Positions 1 to 5,668 of a DNA stretch of 31,387 nt are shown here, one piece after another. Position 1 is the first letter of the stretch. Every line of letters begins with the position of its first letter. Below the pieces are notes generated by a model that saw only the letters and a list, made by a program, of their open reading frames with translations, had not been told where the DNA came from and did no database searches. Position numbers and translations under genes: made by a program. Origin of the DNA: UBA9676 sp036522155. Lineage in GTDB: Bacteria > Actinomycetota > Actinomycetes > Streptosporangiales > Streptosporangiaceae. The stretch covers positions 1 through 31,387 of the forward strand of contig DATDGI010000337.1 in the NCBI GenBank assembly GCA_036522155.1, read 5' to 3'.

Positions 1-528
1 GGCTCCGGGCCGACCGCGGCAGCACGGATAGCCGAACTTCCGCCGCCACCGGCCGCCCAGTCCTGGACCTGGTCGGCGACCGGCACCGGCCCGCTGGACG
101 GGCTGGTCCTGCATCTGCGCGCCGACCAGCCGGTCGCCTGCCACTGGCAGGCCGCCGGGCCGCCGGGCCGGGAAGACGCCCCGGCACCGGTCACCGGGCT
201 GGGCCCATCCGCGGCGGATCTGCTCCAGTTCGGCCGCTCACTGCTGGCCCGCCCGGGCGAGGGCAGCGGCACGGTCTCCGCCCGGCTGGCGACCATGGCC
301 GCCTGTCTGTCGGCCTCACCCTGGCAGCCGGGCTCCCCGCTGGCCATCGACGACGCCTGCGACGGCGGCTGGGTGGTCGTCCGCGCGGGCACAACGACGG
401 TGGCGTGCACGGTCGTGGAGATCATCGGCGTGCCCGGGCCGGTCGCCCTGTCGATGGCCAGCTGGCTGGCGCCGCACTCCGGGCGGCACGCCGGCGGCAG
501 CCCGCCCCAGGACGAATGTGTGCCCTAG
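1..528 (+). CDS. C-terminal part of an unrecognised protein (5' end outside window)
   Basis: Frame 1 is open from the first base to a TAG at 526-528, giving 175 residues of a protein that begins upstream of the window. An internal ATG at 295 could start a 77-residue ORF, but the open frame and its codon bias continue upstream, so a truncated longer gene is more likely. The visible part has an Ala/Pro-rich stretch, then a mixed alpha/beta region with the words LLQFGRSLLA and CDGGWVVVRAG. It ends in a short polar tail. There is no transmembrane segment or catalytic motif I can name. It converges on the next gene across a hairpin at 529-549. Function unknown. Confidence 0.6.
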   Translation, partial: GSGPTAAARIAELPPPPAAQSWTWSATGTGPLDGLVLHLRADQPVACHWQAAGPPGREDAPAPVTGLGPSAADLLQFGRSLLARPGEGSGTVSARLATMAACLSASPWQPGSPLAIDDACDGGWVVVRAGTTTVACTVVEIIGVPGPVALSMASWLAPHSGRHAGGSPPQDECVP

Positions 529-549
529 GACCTGGCCTAGCTCCAGGTC
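529..549. terminator. Hairpin between convergent genes
   Basis: GACCTGG (529-535) and CCAGGTC (543-549) form a perfect 7-bp stem with a 7-nt loop. The loop carries the stop codon of the minus-strand gene. The plus-strand gene stops at 528, so the hairpin could serve both directions. There is no U-tract, which is usual in actinomycetes. Inferred from structure and position only. Confidence 0.5.
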
Positions 550-1361
550 ACGTGGAAGTGCTCGAGGAACGCCGTTAGCTGGCTGGCGTCGCCGCGCACG
601 TCCAGCCCGCTATCGTCCGCCCGGTTCCACAGCCGCAGATACAGCCGGGCGGCGGGGCCGGTCACGTCGCAGCTGGCCGCGCCGGTTCCGCGCGCCACGG
701 CGAGCCGCCCAGGCGCCGAGTCCACCCGCCAGTGGGCGGTCCCGCCGGTGCCGTCCTCGGCGTGGAGCCCCAGCACGGCGGGCGGGCCATCCCAGCTCCC
801 GCGCTTCGCCGCGCGGGCCAGGAAGCCCATGATCAGCTCGTCGATGCCGTCCGTGGCGAAATGGGGACCGAAGTCCGGCGGGTCAGCGAACTGAGCTCCC
901 CCCGCGGCCGCGGCCGCCTGCTGGGCGTCCGCCCGGTGAATCGCGGTTTCGTGCGCCTGCCGCCGGGCCCAGAACGCCACCGGCGACGGCGCGTCCAGGA
1001 ACGTCCAGCAGGCCGTCTCCGGCCCGGCCGCCGACAGCACCCTGCCCAGTTCGGCATGGCCCTGCCGGAACCAGCCGGCCAGCACGTCGTCGGACGGGCC
1101 GCCGCTGAGGATTTCCTCCTCCGACAGCCGGTCGACCCACCGGGTGTGCTGGTCCCGGACATACCCGGCCGCCCACCGGTGCACGTAACCGAGGTGCTTG
1201 AGCAGATCGCGCACCTGCCAGCCGGGGCAGGCCGGGACCGGGGCCGCGAACCCGGCCGCCTCCGCGGCCTCGGCCAGGAGCGCGCCCTCCTGCTGCAGGC
1301 ACCCAACGAGATCCGCGACCTCGTACCCGCCCGGCTGAGCTGTGTCCATGCGGCCCAGCAT
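537..1361 (-). CDS. Maleylpyruvate isomerase-family, mycothiol-dependent-type enzyme (DinB/MDMPI fold)
   Basis: A 274-residue cytoplasmic protein with the actinobacterial MDMPI N-terminal four-helix domain. The opening DLVGCLQQEGALLAEAA, then PACPGWQVRDLLKHLGYVHRW (family CPGW..DLxxHLGxxHRW), and ARRQAHETAIHRADA near residue 135 are characteristic. The His residues in the second and third words are the expected metal ligands. A C-terminal MDMPI_C-like domain follows, including the word LYLRLWNRADD. Family members use mycothiol or act as uncharacterised DinB-like transferases, and the substrate here is unknown. ATG at 1361 follows a GGGGC stretch; ATG at 1349 (MDTAQ) is an equally possible start. 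It stands alone and converges with the upstream gene. Confidence 0.85.
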   Translation of the reverse strand: MLGRMDTAQPGGYEVADLVGCLQQEGALLAEAAEAAGFAAPVPACPGWQVRDLLKHLGYVHRWAAGYVRDQHTRWVDRLSEEEILSGGPSDDVLAGWFRQGHAELGRVLSAAGPETACWTFLDAPSPVAFWARRQAHETAIHRADAQQAAAAAGGAQFADPPDFGPHFATDGIDELIMGFLARAAKRGSWDGPPAVLGLHAEDGTGGTAHWRVDSAPGRLAVARGTGAASCDVTGPAARLYLRLWNRADDSGLDVRGDASQLTAFLEHFHVTWS

Positions 1362-1528
1362 GCCGCCCCGCGGCCGGTCACGCGAATCACTGCCGCCCGG
1401 AGTGCGCGGCCGCCCGCTGCTCCCCTCGCCCGCCGGCTCCCTCCCCCGGGCGCTGGCGGCTTCCCCCGGCCGCCCCGCTTTGCGAGCATGGGACTAAACG
1501 GATGCTCCGGGCGGAAGGTGGTGTCCCG

Positions 1529-2794
1529 GTGACGGCACAGCAGCCCACCATCGCCATGGCCGACATCGACCTGTCGGACACCGAGTTCTGGGGTTGGCCG
1601 CTGGCCAGGCGCCGGGCCGCGTTCGCGACCTTGCGCGCCGCCGGCCAGCCGCCGTTCTACGCCGAGCCGGAGTCACCGTTCGGCGAGCCCGGGCCGGGCT
1701 ATTACGCCCTGGTCCGGCACGCCGACGTGGTGGCGGCGAGCCGGAACCCGGAGGTGTTCTCCTCCGCCCGCGGCGCCACCCAGATCCTCGACGTCCCAGT
1801 CGAGTTCAACGAGTACTTCGGCTCGATGATCAACATGGACGACCCGCGGCATGCCCGGCTGCGCCGGATCGTGTCCCGCGCGTTTACGCCCCGGATGATC
1901 CAGAAATTCGAGGGCGACGTGCAGCGGGTGGCGGCCATGATCGTGGACGGCTTGCTGGCCCGCGGGCCGTGCGACTTCGTCGAGCACGTCGCGGCCCGGC
2001 TGCCGCTGACCATCATCTGCCAGCTGATGGGCATCCCGGACAGCAGCTACGACCTGGCCCTGCGGGACAGCAACATCATCTTGTCGGGCATGGACCCCGA
2101 CCTGATCAGCGAGGACATCAACGAGGCGGTCGGCCAGATCCTCACGGCGGGGGCCGAACTGGCCGGCCTGGTCACGGCGCTGGCCGAGGACCGGGCCGGG
2201 CAGCCGGGCGACGACCTGGTGACCGCGCTGGCCACCGCGAACGTGGATGGGGAGAAGCTGACCAGCGCCGAACTGGCCTCGTTCTTCATCCTGCTGGTGG
2301 TGGCGGGCAACGAGACCACCCGGAACGCGATCTCGCACGCGCTGACGCTGCTGACCGACTTCCCCGGCCAGCGGGAACTGCTCATGGCCGACTTCGACGG
2401 CCGGATCGCGGGCGCGGTCGAGGAGATCGTGCGTTACGCGACGCCGGTGATGTACATGCGTCGGACGGTCACCCAGGACTACCGGATGAACGGGCACGAC
2501 TACCACCGGGGCGACAAGGCGGTGCTGCTGTACTGGTCGGCGAACCAGGACGAGACCGTGTTCGCCGACCCGGCCCGGCTGGACATCACCCGCTCCCCCA
2601 ACCCGCATGTCGGGTTCGGCGCGGCCGGGCCGCACTTCTGCCTGGGCGCCCATCTGGCCCGCCGGGAGATCAGCGTCGTGCTGCGGGAACTGCTGACGCG
2701 GGTGCCGGACATCCGGGCCGCGGGGCCGCCCGACCTGCTGCTGTCGAGCTTCATCAACGGCGTCAAGCACCTGCCCTGCACCTTCACCGCCTGA
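1529..2794 (+). CDS. Cytochrome P450, CYP124/125/142-like
   Basis: A haem monooxygenase of 421 residues from GTG 1529. GGAAGG sits 10 nt upstream, which favours this start over ATG 1502. In the numbering from the ATG, the I-helix oxygen-binding segment AGNETTRN is at 268-275, the ExxR pair of EEIVRYATPV is E308/R311, and the haem loop VGFGAAGPHFCLGAHLARRE carries the proximal Cys at 380. DPRHARLRRIVSRAFTP (C-helix region) and the GPHFCLGAHLARREI wording resemble the actinobacterial sterol/fatty-acid side-chain oxidases CYP124, CYP125 and CYP142. That subfamily placement is inference. No ferredoxin or reductase gene is adjacent, so it depends on partners encoded elsewhere. Substrate unknown. 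Confidence 0.93.
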   Translation: MTAQQPTIAMADIDLSDTEFWGWPLARRRAAFATLRAAGQPPFYAEPESPFGEPGPGYYALVRHADVVAASRNPEVFSSARGATQILDVPVEFNEYFGSMINMDDPRHARLRRIVSRAFTPRMIQKFEGDVQRVAAMIVDGLLARGPCDFVEHVAARLPLTIICQLMGIPDSSYDLALRDSNIILSGMDPDLISEDINEAVGQILTAGAELAGLVTALAEDRAGQPGDDLVTALATANVDGEKLTSAELASFFILLVVAGNETTRNAISHALTLLTDFPGQRELLMADFDGRIAGAVEEIVRYATPVMYMRRTVTQDYRMNGHDYHRGDKAVLLYWSANQDETVFADPARLDITRSPNPHVGFGAAGPHFCLGAHLARREISVVLRELLTRVPDIRAAGPPDLLLSSFINGVKHLPCTFTA

Positions 2795-3075
2795 TTCCCC
2801 TCGTGGCACGCCCGGCGGGGTTGGGCTCAATCTGATAACGAGCCGTAACTGAAAGATTGCAGCATGTATAACTTAGACACCCCCGGCCAGCGGCGGCGCC
2901 TGTGGGGGGTATCGCCCGGAGCCGCCCGGCCGTAGTTCGAGCTAGGGCCGATGCCGGCCGTAGCGGCGGGCGACAGCCGCGCTGAGCCCGGGGGATCTTC
3001 GTCCAGCGGGCGGCGCCACTCCGGGGGCGTGGCGCCTCCCGGGGCGAAGGTGGGCACCGCGGCGGGCGACGGCCC
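2795..3075. other. Non-coding gap with a short AT-rich island
   Basis: This is the gap between the convergent P450 and dehydratase genes, up to the repeat array. A distinctly AT-rich island lies at about 2829-2880 (it includes TGATAACGAG and GTATAACTTAGACA) in otherwise very GC-rich sequence. I see no ORF with good codon bias, no clean hairpin and no convincing -35/-10 pair. It could hold a weak promoter or a degraded element. Confidence 0.4.
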
Positions 3076-3180
3076 GCCGCGGTCAGGCCACCCGCGGTCC
3101 GGCCACCCGCGGTCAGGCCACCCGCGGTCAAGCCACCCGCAGTCAGGCCACCCTCAGTCAGGCCACCCTCAGTCAGGCCA
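3076..3180. repeat. 15-bp minisatellite, seven tandem units
   Basis: Seven head-to-tail 15-bp units start at 3076, 3091, 3106, 3121, 3136, 3151 and 3166. The consensus is CCCGCGGTCAGGCCA. Units drift from CCGCGG at the left to CCTCAG at the right. The last unit supplies the TGA stop (3173-3175, minus strand) of the pterin dehydratase gene. The first unit is identical over 15 bases to a single copy inside that gene at 3225-3239, and the match continues for 5 more bases (3240-3244 against 3091-3095). The array probably arose from the gene's own sequence. Confidence 0.9.
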
Positions 3181-3463
3181 CCCCGGCCCGGAGTTCGCCG
3201 ATCTGGCCGGCCAGCTTCATGTCGGCCGCGGTCAGGCCACCCGCTGAGTGGGTGGACAGGGTCAGCGTGACCTTGTTCCACTGGATCAGGATGTCCGGGT
3301 GATGGTTGGCCACTTCAGCCAGGTAGGCCACGGCCCCGGTGAAGAGCATGGCTTCGCGGAAATCGGCGAGATGCACCGTCCGGGTGATGCTGCCGCCCGC
3401 GCGCGTCCAGCCGGTCAGCCCGGCTAGCGCCGCGGCGATCTCCTCGTCAGTGAGCAGGTCCAC
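3173..3463 (-). CDS. 4a-hydroxytetrahydrobiopterin (pterin-4a-carbinolamine) dehydratase
   Basis: At 96 residues this is the normal length for the PCD/DCoH family, which dehydrates 4a-hydroxy-tetrahydropterin and so recycles the pterin cofactor of aromatic amino acid hydroxylases. The signature is present: EVANHHPDILIQWNKVTLTL followed by THSAGGLTAADMKLA, matching [E/D]xxxHHPxxxxxxNxVxxxLxTH..GLTxxDxxLA. The HHP histidines and the later His of TH are catalytic. No aromatic hydroxylase gene is visible nearby. The start is GTG 3463, with TAGGCT exactly 7 nt upstream, so the message is probably leaderless. The stop codon lies in the last unit of the 15-bp repeat array, so the extreme C-terminus is set by that array. 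Confidence 0.92.
   Translation of the reverse strand: MDLLTDEEIAAALAGLTGWTRAGGSITRTVHLADFREAMLFTGAVAYLAEVANHHPDILIQWNKVTLTLSTHSAGGLTAADMKLAGQIGELRAGVA
3225..3244. repeat. Internal founder copy of the 15-bp repeat
   Basis: This stretch inside the dehydratase gene encodes GGLTAA on the minus strand. It matches the first array unit plus 5 bases (3076-3095) without a mismatch over 20 bases. It is single copy and functionally constrained, which makes it the likely source of the array. Confidence 0.75.
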
Positions 3464-3476
3464 CCGGCCGAGCCTA
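3464..3476 (-). promoter_or_regulatory. -10 box for leaderless pterin dehydratase mRNA
   Basis: On the minus strand TAGGCT (3476-3471) is followed by 7 nt and then GTG at 3463. This is the actinobacterial leaderless spacing. There is no Shine-Dalgarno sequence. I do not see a clear -35 box. Confidence 0.5.
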
Positions 3477-3540
3477 CTCTCGGCTGCCCGGCGGCGGCCG
3501 GGGTGGCAATCCCGGTAGTCTGGCCGCGCCGGGCCATGCG

Positions 3541-3600
3541 CCGACTGGACCGGCCCGGATCCGACTGGACCGGCCCTGACCCGACTGGACCGACCCCAAC
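3541..3600. repeat. 20-bp tandem repeat in the gcvT leader
   Basis: Three 20-bp units lie at 3541, 3561 and 3581 with core CCGACTGGACCGGCCC. Decayed relatives continue at 3601-3640 (CCGCCTGGGAG, ACCGGCCCTGACCCG, CTTGGGAG). The last of these contributes the GGGAG ribosome-binding site of gcvT. The array fills most of the 185-bp gap between the divergent dehydratase and gcvT genes. Confidence 0.85.
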
Positions 3601-3648
3601 CCGCCTGGGAGCCAGACCGGCCCTGACCCGCTTGGGAGCAGTTCGCTG

Positions 3649-4791
3649 ATGATGACGCGCGACGAGGCGCAGCAAGGCGGCCAGCCCCGGTCCACTCCGC
3701 TGCGTGAGGTGCACGAACGTCTCGGCGCCTCGATGACGGACTTCGCGGGATGGCTGATGCCGCTGCGCTACGGCAGCGAGACGGCCGAGCACCGGGCCGT
3801 CCGCGGCGCGGCCGGCCTGTTCGACCTGTCGCACATGGGCGAGATCGCCGTCACCGGGCGCGATGCCGCCGCCGCACTCGACTACGCGCTGGTCGGCCAG
3901 CCGTCTGCGCTCGCACCCGGCCGCGCCCGGTACACCATGATCTGCGCGCCGGACGGCGGCATCCTGGACGACCTCATCGTGTACCGGCTGGCGGAAGCCG
4001 AGCTGCTGGTGGTCGCCAACGCGGCCAACACCGCCGTGGTGCTGGCCGCCCTTACCGACCGGGCCGCCGGTCACGACGCCCGGGTGGAGGACCGGACGAG
4101 CGATTATGCGCTGGTCGCGATCCAGGGCCCGCATGCCAGCCGGATCCTGGCGTCCCTCACCGACATCCCGCTCGACGGCCTGCGCTACTACGCCAGCCAC
4201 CGCGCGGTGGTGGCCGGCCGCCCGGTCCTGCTGGCCCGCACCGGCTACACCGGCGAAGACGGCTTCGAGCTGTTCACCAGCCCGGCCGATGCGGAACCGG
4301 TGTGGCTGGCGCTGACGGCCGCGGGCGGTGCGGACGGGCTGGTCCCCGCCGGGCTGGCCGCCCGCGACACGCTCCGGCTGGAAGCCGGCATGCCGCTGTA
4401 CGGCAACGAGCTGACCGCGCAGCTGACCCCGTTCGAGGCGGGCCTGGGCCGGGTGGTGGCTTTCGGCAAACCGGGCGATTTCGTGGGCCGGGCGGCCCTG
4501 GCCGAACGGGCGGAGGCCGGGCCGGTCCAGGTCCTGTCGGGGCTGACCATCGGCTCCCGGCGCGTCCCCCGGCACGGCTACCAGGTGCTCTGGGACGGCC
4601 AGCCAGGCGGGACCGTCACCAGCGGTGCCCCCTCCCCCACCCTGGGCGTGCCGATTGCCATGGCCTACCTGGACCCGGGCGTGGCCCGGCAAGCGGAAGC
4701 CGCCGAAGGCGCCAAGCTGGCGGTGGACATCCGTGGCACCGCCGAGCCCGCCCAGCTCGTCAGCCTGCCCTTCTACCGCCGCCCCCGCTGA
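3649..4791 (+). CDS. gcvT: Glycine cleavage system T protein (aminomethyltransferase)
   Basis: A 380-residue T-protein of normal length. It transfers the methylene of the aminomethyl-lipoyl H-protein to tetrahydrofolate and releases ammonia. Family words are in order: TPLREVHERLGA, FDLSHMGE (about residues 59-66), YTMICAPDGGILDDLIVYRL, IQGPHA, RTGYTGEDGFELF, and GLAARDTLRLEAGMPLYGNEL with the Asp/Arg region that binds folate. The C-terminal barrel (GAPSPTLGVPIAMAYL) is complete. ATG 3649 or ATG 3652 could start it, with GGGAG about 11 nt upstream. gcvH follows after 75 nt, so the two are probably one operon. The P-protein gene is not in the window. No glycine riboswitch is visible in the leader. 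Confidence 0.97.
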   Translation: MMTRDEAQQGGQPRSTPLREVHERLGASMTDFAGWLMPLRYGSETAEHRAVRGAAGLFDLSHMGEIAVTGRDAAAALDYALVGQPSALAPGRARYTMICAPDGGILDDLIVYRLAEAELLVVANAANTAVVLAALTDRAAGHDARVEDRTSDYALVAIQGPHASRILASLTDIPLDGLRYYASHRAVVAGRPVLLARTGYTGEDGFELFTSPADAEPVWLALTAAGGADGLVPAGLAARDTLRLEAGMPLYGNELTAQLTPFEAGLGRVVAFGKPGDFVGRAALAERAEAGPVQVLSGLTIGSRRVPRHGYQVLWDGQPGGTVTSGAPSPTLGVPIAMAYLDPGVARQAEAAEGAKLAVDIRGTAEPAQLVSLPFYRRPR

Positions 4792-4866
4792 ACCCTGAAT
4801 CCGCTGACCCGCACGCCCGCCGCCGCCCGCCTGACCAGCACCGACGATCCACAGGAGAGACTGATC

Positions 4867-5259
4867 ATGACCATTCCGGCTGACCTGCGCTACACCGCAG
4901 AACACGAGTGGGTGGCGGTCGATGGCATGACCGCGTCCGTCGGCATCACCGACTACGCGCAGCGCGCTCTCGGCGACGTCGTCTACGTGTCGGTCCCCGC
5001 CCCGGGCGCCCGGGTCACCGCTGGCGAGCCGTGCGGTGAGGTCGAATCGACCAAGTCCGTCAGCGACATCTACTCCCCGGTGACCGGCGAGGTGACCGAG
5101 GTCAACGGCGAGGTCGACGACGACCCGGGGCTGGTCAACTCCGATCCGTACGGCGCCGGCTGGCTGATGAGGATCCAGCTCGACGAGGACGAGGGCGAGC
5201 CGACCGGGCTGCTGACCGCGGACGAGTACGCGGAACTGACCGCCGAGCAGGAGGACTGA
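4867..5259 (+). CDS. gcvH: Glycine cleavage system H protein
   Basis: The 130-residue lipoyl carrier of the glycine cleavage system. It shuttles the aminomethyl group from P-protein to T-protein and is reoxidised by L-protein. The lipoylation site is Lys63 in ESTKSVSDIYSP. RYTAEHEWV at the N-terminus, GITDYAQRALGDVVYV, and VNSDPYGAGWLMRI at the C-terminus are diagnostic. AGGAGAG lies 8 nt before the ATG, a strong ribosome-binding site. It sits just downstream of gcvT, consistent with co-expression. Its C-terminal tail is acidic. Confidence 0.97.
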   Translation: MTIPADLRYTAEHEWVAVDGMTASVGITDYAQRALGDVVYVSVPAPGARVTAGEPCGEVESTKSVSDIYSPVTGEVTEVNGEVDDDPGLVNSDPYGAGWLMRIQLDEDEGEPTGLLTADEYAELTAEQED

Positions 5260-5278
5260 CCGTCTTTGTCTGCTTAAC

Positions 5279-5290
5279 GGCGCAAGCGCC
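5279..5290. terminator. Small hairpin between convergent genes
   Basis: GGCGC and GCGCC are separated by AA (or GGCG-CAAG-CGCC with a 4-nt loop). They lie between the gcvH stop and the stop of the opposing DUF3618 gene. The position suits a bidirectional terminator, but the stem is short. Confidence 0.3.
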
Positions 5291-5295
5291 CCCGG

Positions 5296-5547
5296 CTACT
5301 TGCGGCGCCGCCAGCGCGCGTAGGCGGCCACCGCGACCGTGGCCAGTGCCACCCCGGCGGCCAGCTGCACCTCGGGGCGGGTGGCCTGCTCCCGCAGGCG
5401 GGCCAGGCCGCGGCGGGCGATGCCGGCCGGGCTGACCCGCTCGGTCAGCGCGTCGATGGTGCGCGCCAGGTTCTCCCGGGTCCGCTCGATCTCCTTGACC
5501 AGCGCATCCGGGTCCTGCAGCGCGACCTCGCCGTCCGCCTCCGCCAT
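5296..5547 (-). CDS. DUF3618 small membrane-anchored protein
   Basis: An 83-residue protein. The N-terminal half has the DUF3618 helix (DALVKEIERTRENLARTIDALTERV). A basic linker, GIARRGLARLREQA, leads to a single C-terminal transmembrane helix, LAAGVALATVAVAAYA, capped by RWRRRK. Family members are actinobacterial, usually membrane-associated, and of unproven function; many sit near other small envelope proteins. The ATG at 5547 has AAGGG about 9 nt upstream. An ATG at 5556 is too close to the purine tract, and the open frame further up to 5664 lacks the family signature. It follows the secreted phosphatase-like gene after a strong hairpin, so it is probably transcribed separately. Confidence 0.82.
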   Translation of the reverse strand: MAEADGEVALQDPDALVKEIERTRENLARTIDALTERVSPAGIARRGLARLREQATRPEVQLAAGVALATVAVAAYARWRRRK

Positions 5548-5624
5548 GGTAAACATCCCTTCCCCTCCGGGTTCTTGCCGTTCAGTGTCCCAGGCCCACG
5601 GATGATCCGCACCTCGGGTACGGC

Positions 5625-5658
5625 GACGGGCCGGACGGCGGGTGCCGTCCGGCCCGTC
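5625..5658 (-). terminator. Strong 15-bp hairpin after the secreted phosphatase-like gene
   Basis: GACGGGCCGGACGGC (5625-5639) pairs perfectly with GCCGTCCGGCCCGTC (5644-5658) around a 4-nt loop. On the minus strand it begins 11 nt past the stop of the gene ending at 5669. It is a very stable rho-independent-like terminator without a U-tract. Confidence 0.8.
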
Positions 5659-5668
5659 GGGCACTGGC

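Noticed and set aside
3076..3180. CRISPR array
   Set aside because: Units are contiguous 15-mers without spacers, and there are no cas genes.
2784..3281. Minus-strand frame with GGLTA/GGLTE pentapeptide repeats
   Set aside because: The repeats are the 15-bp DNA array read in a frame that overlaps the dehydratase gene in another frame; there is no start signal and codon use is poor. It is a DNA repeat, not a repeat protein.
3464..3648. Glycine riboswitch upstream of gcvT
   Set aside because: No GGAGAG-type aptamer core or paired aptamer could be found; the gap is mostly tandem repeats. The gcvT-gcvH gap was also checked and held only a ribosome-binding site.
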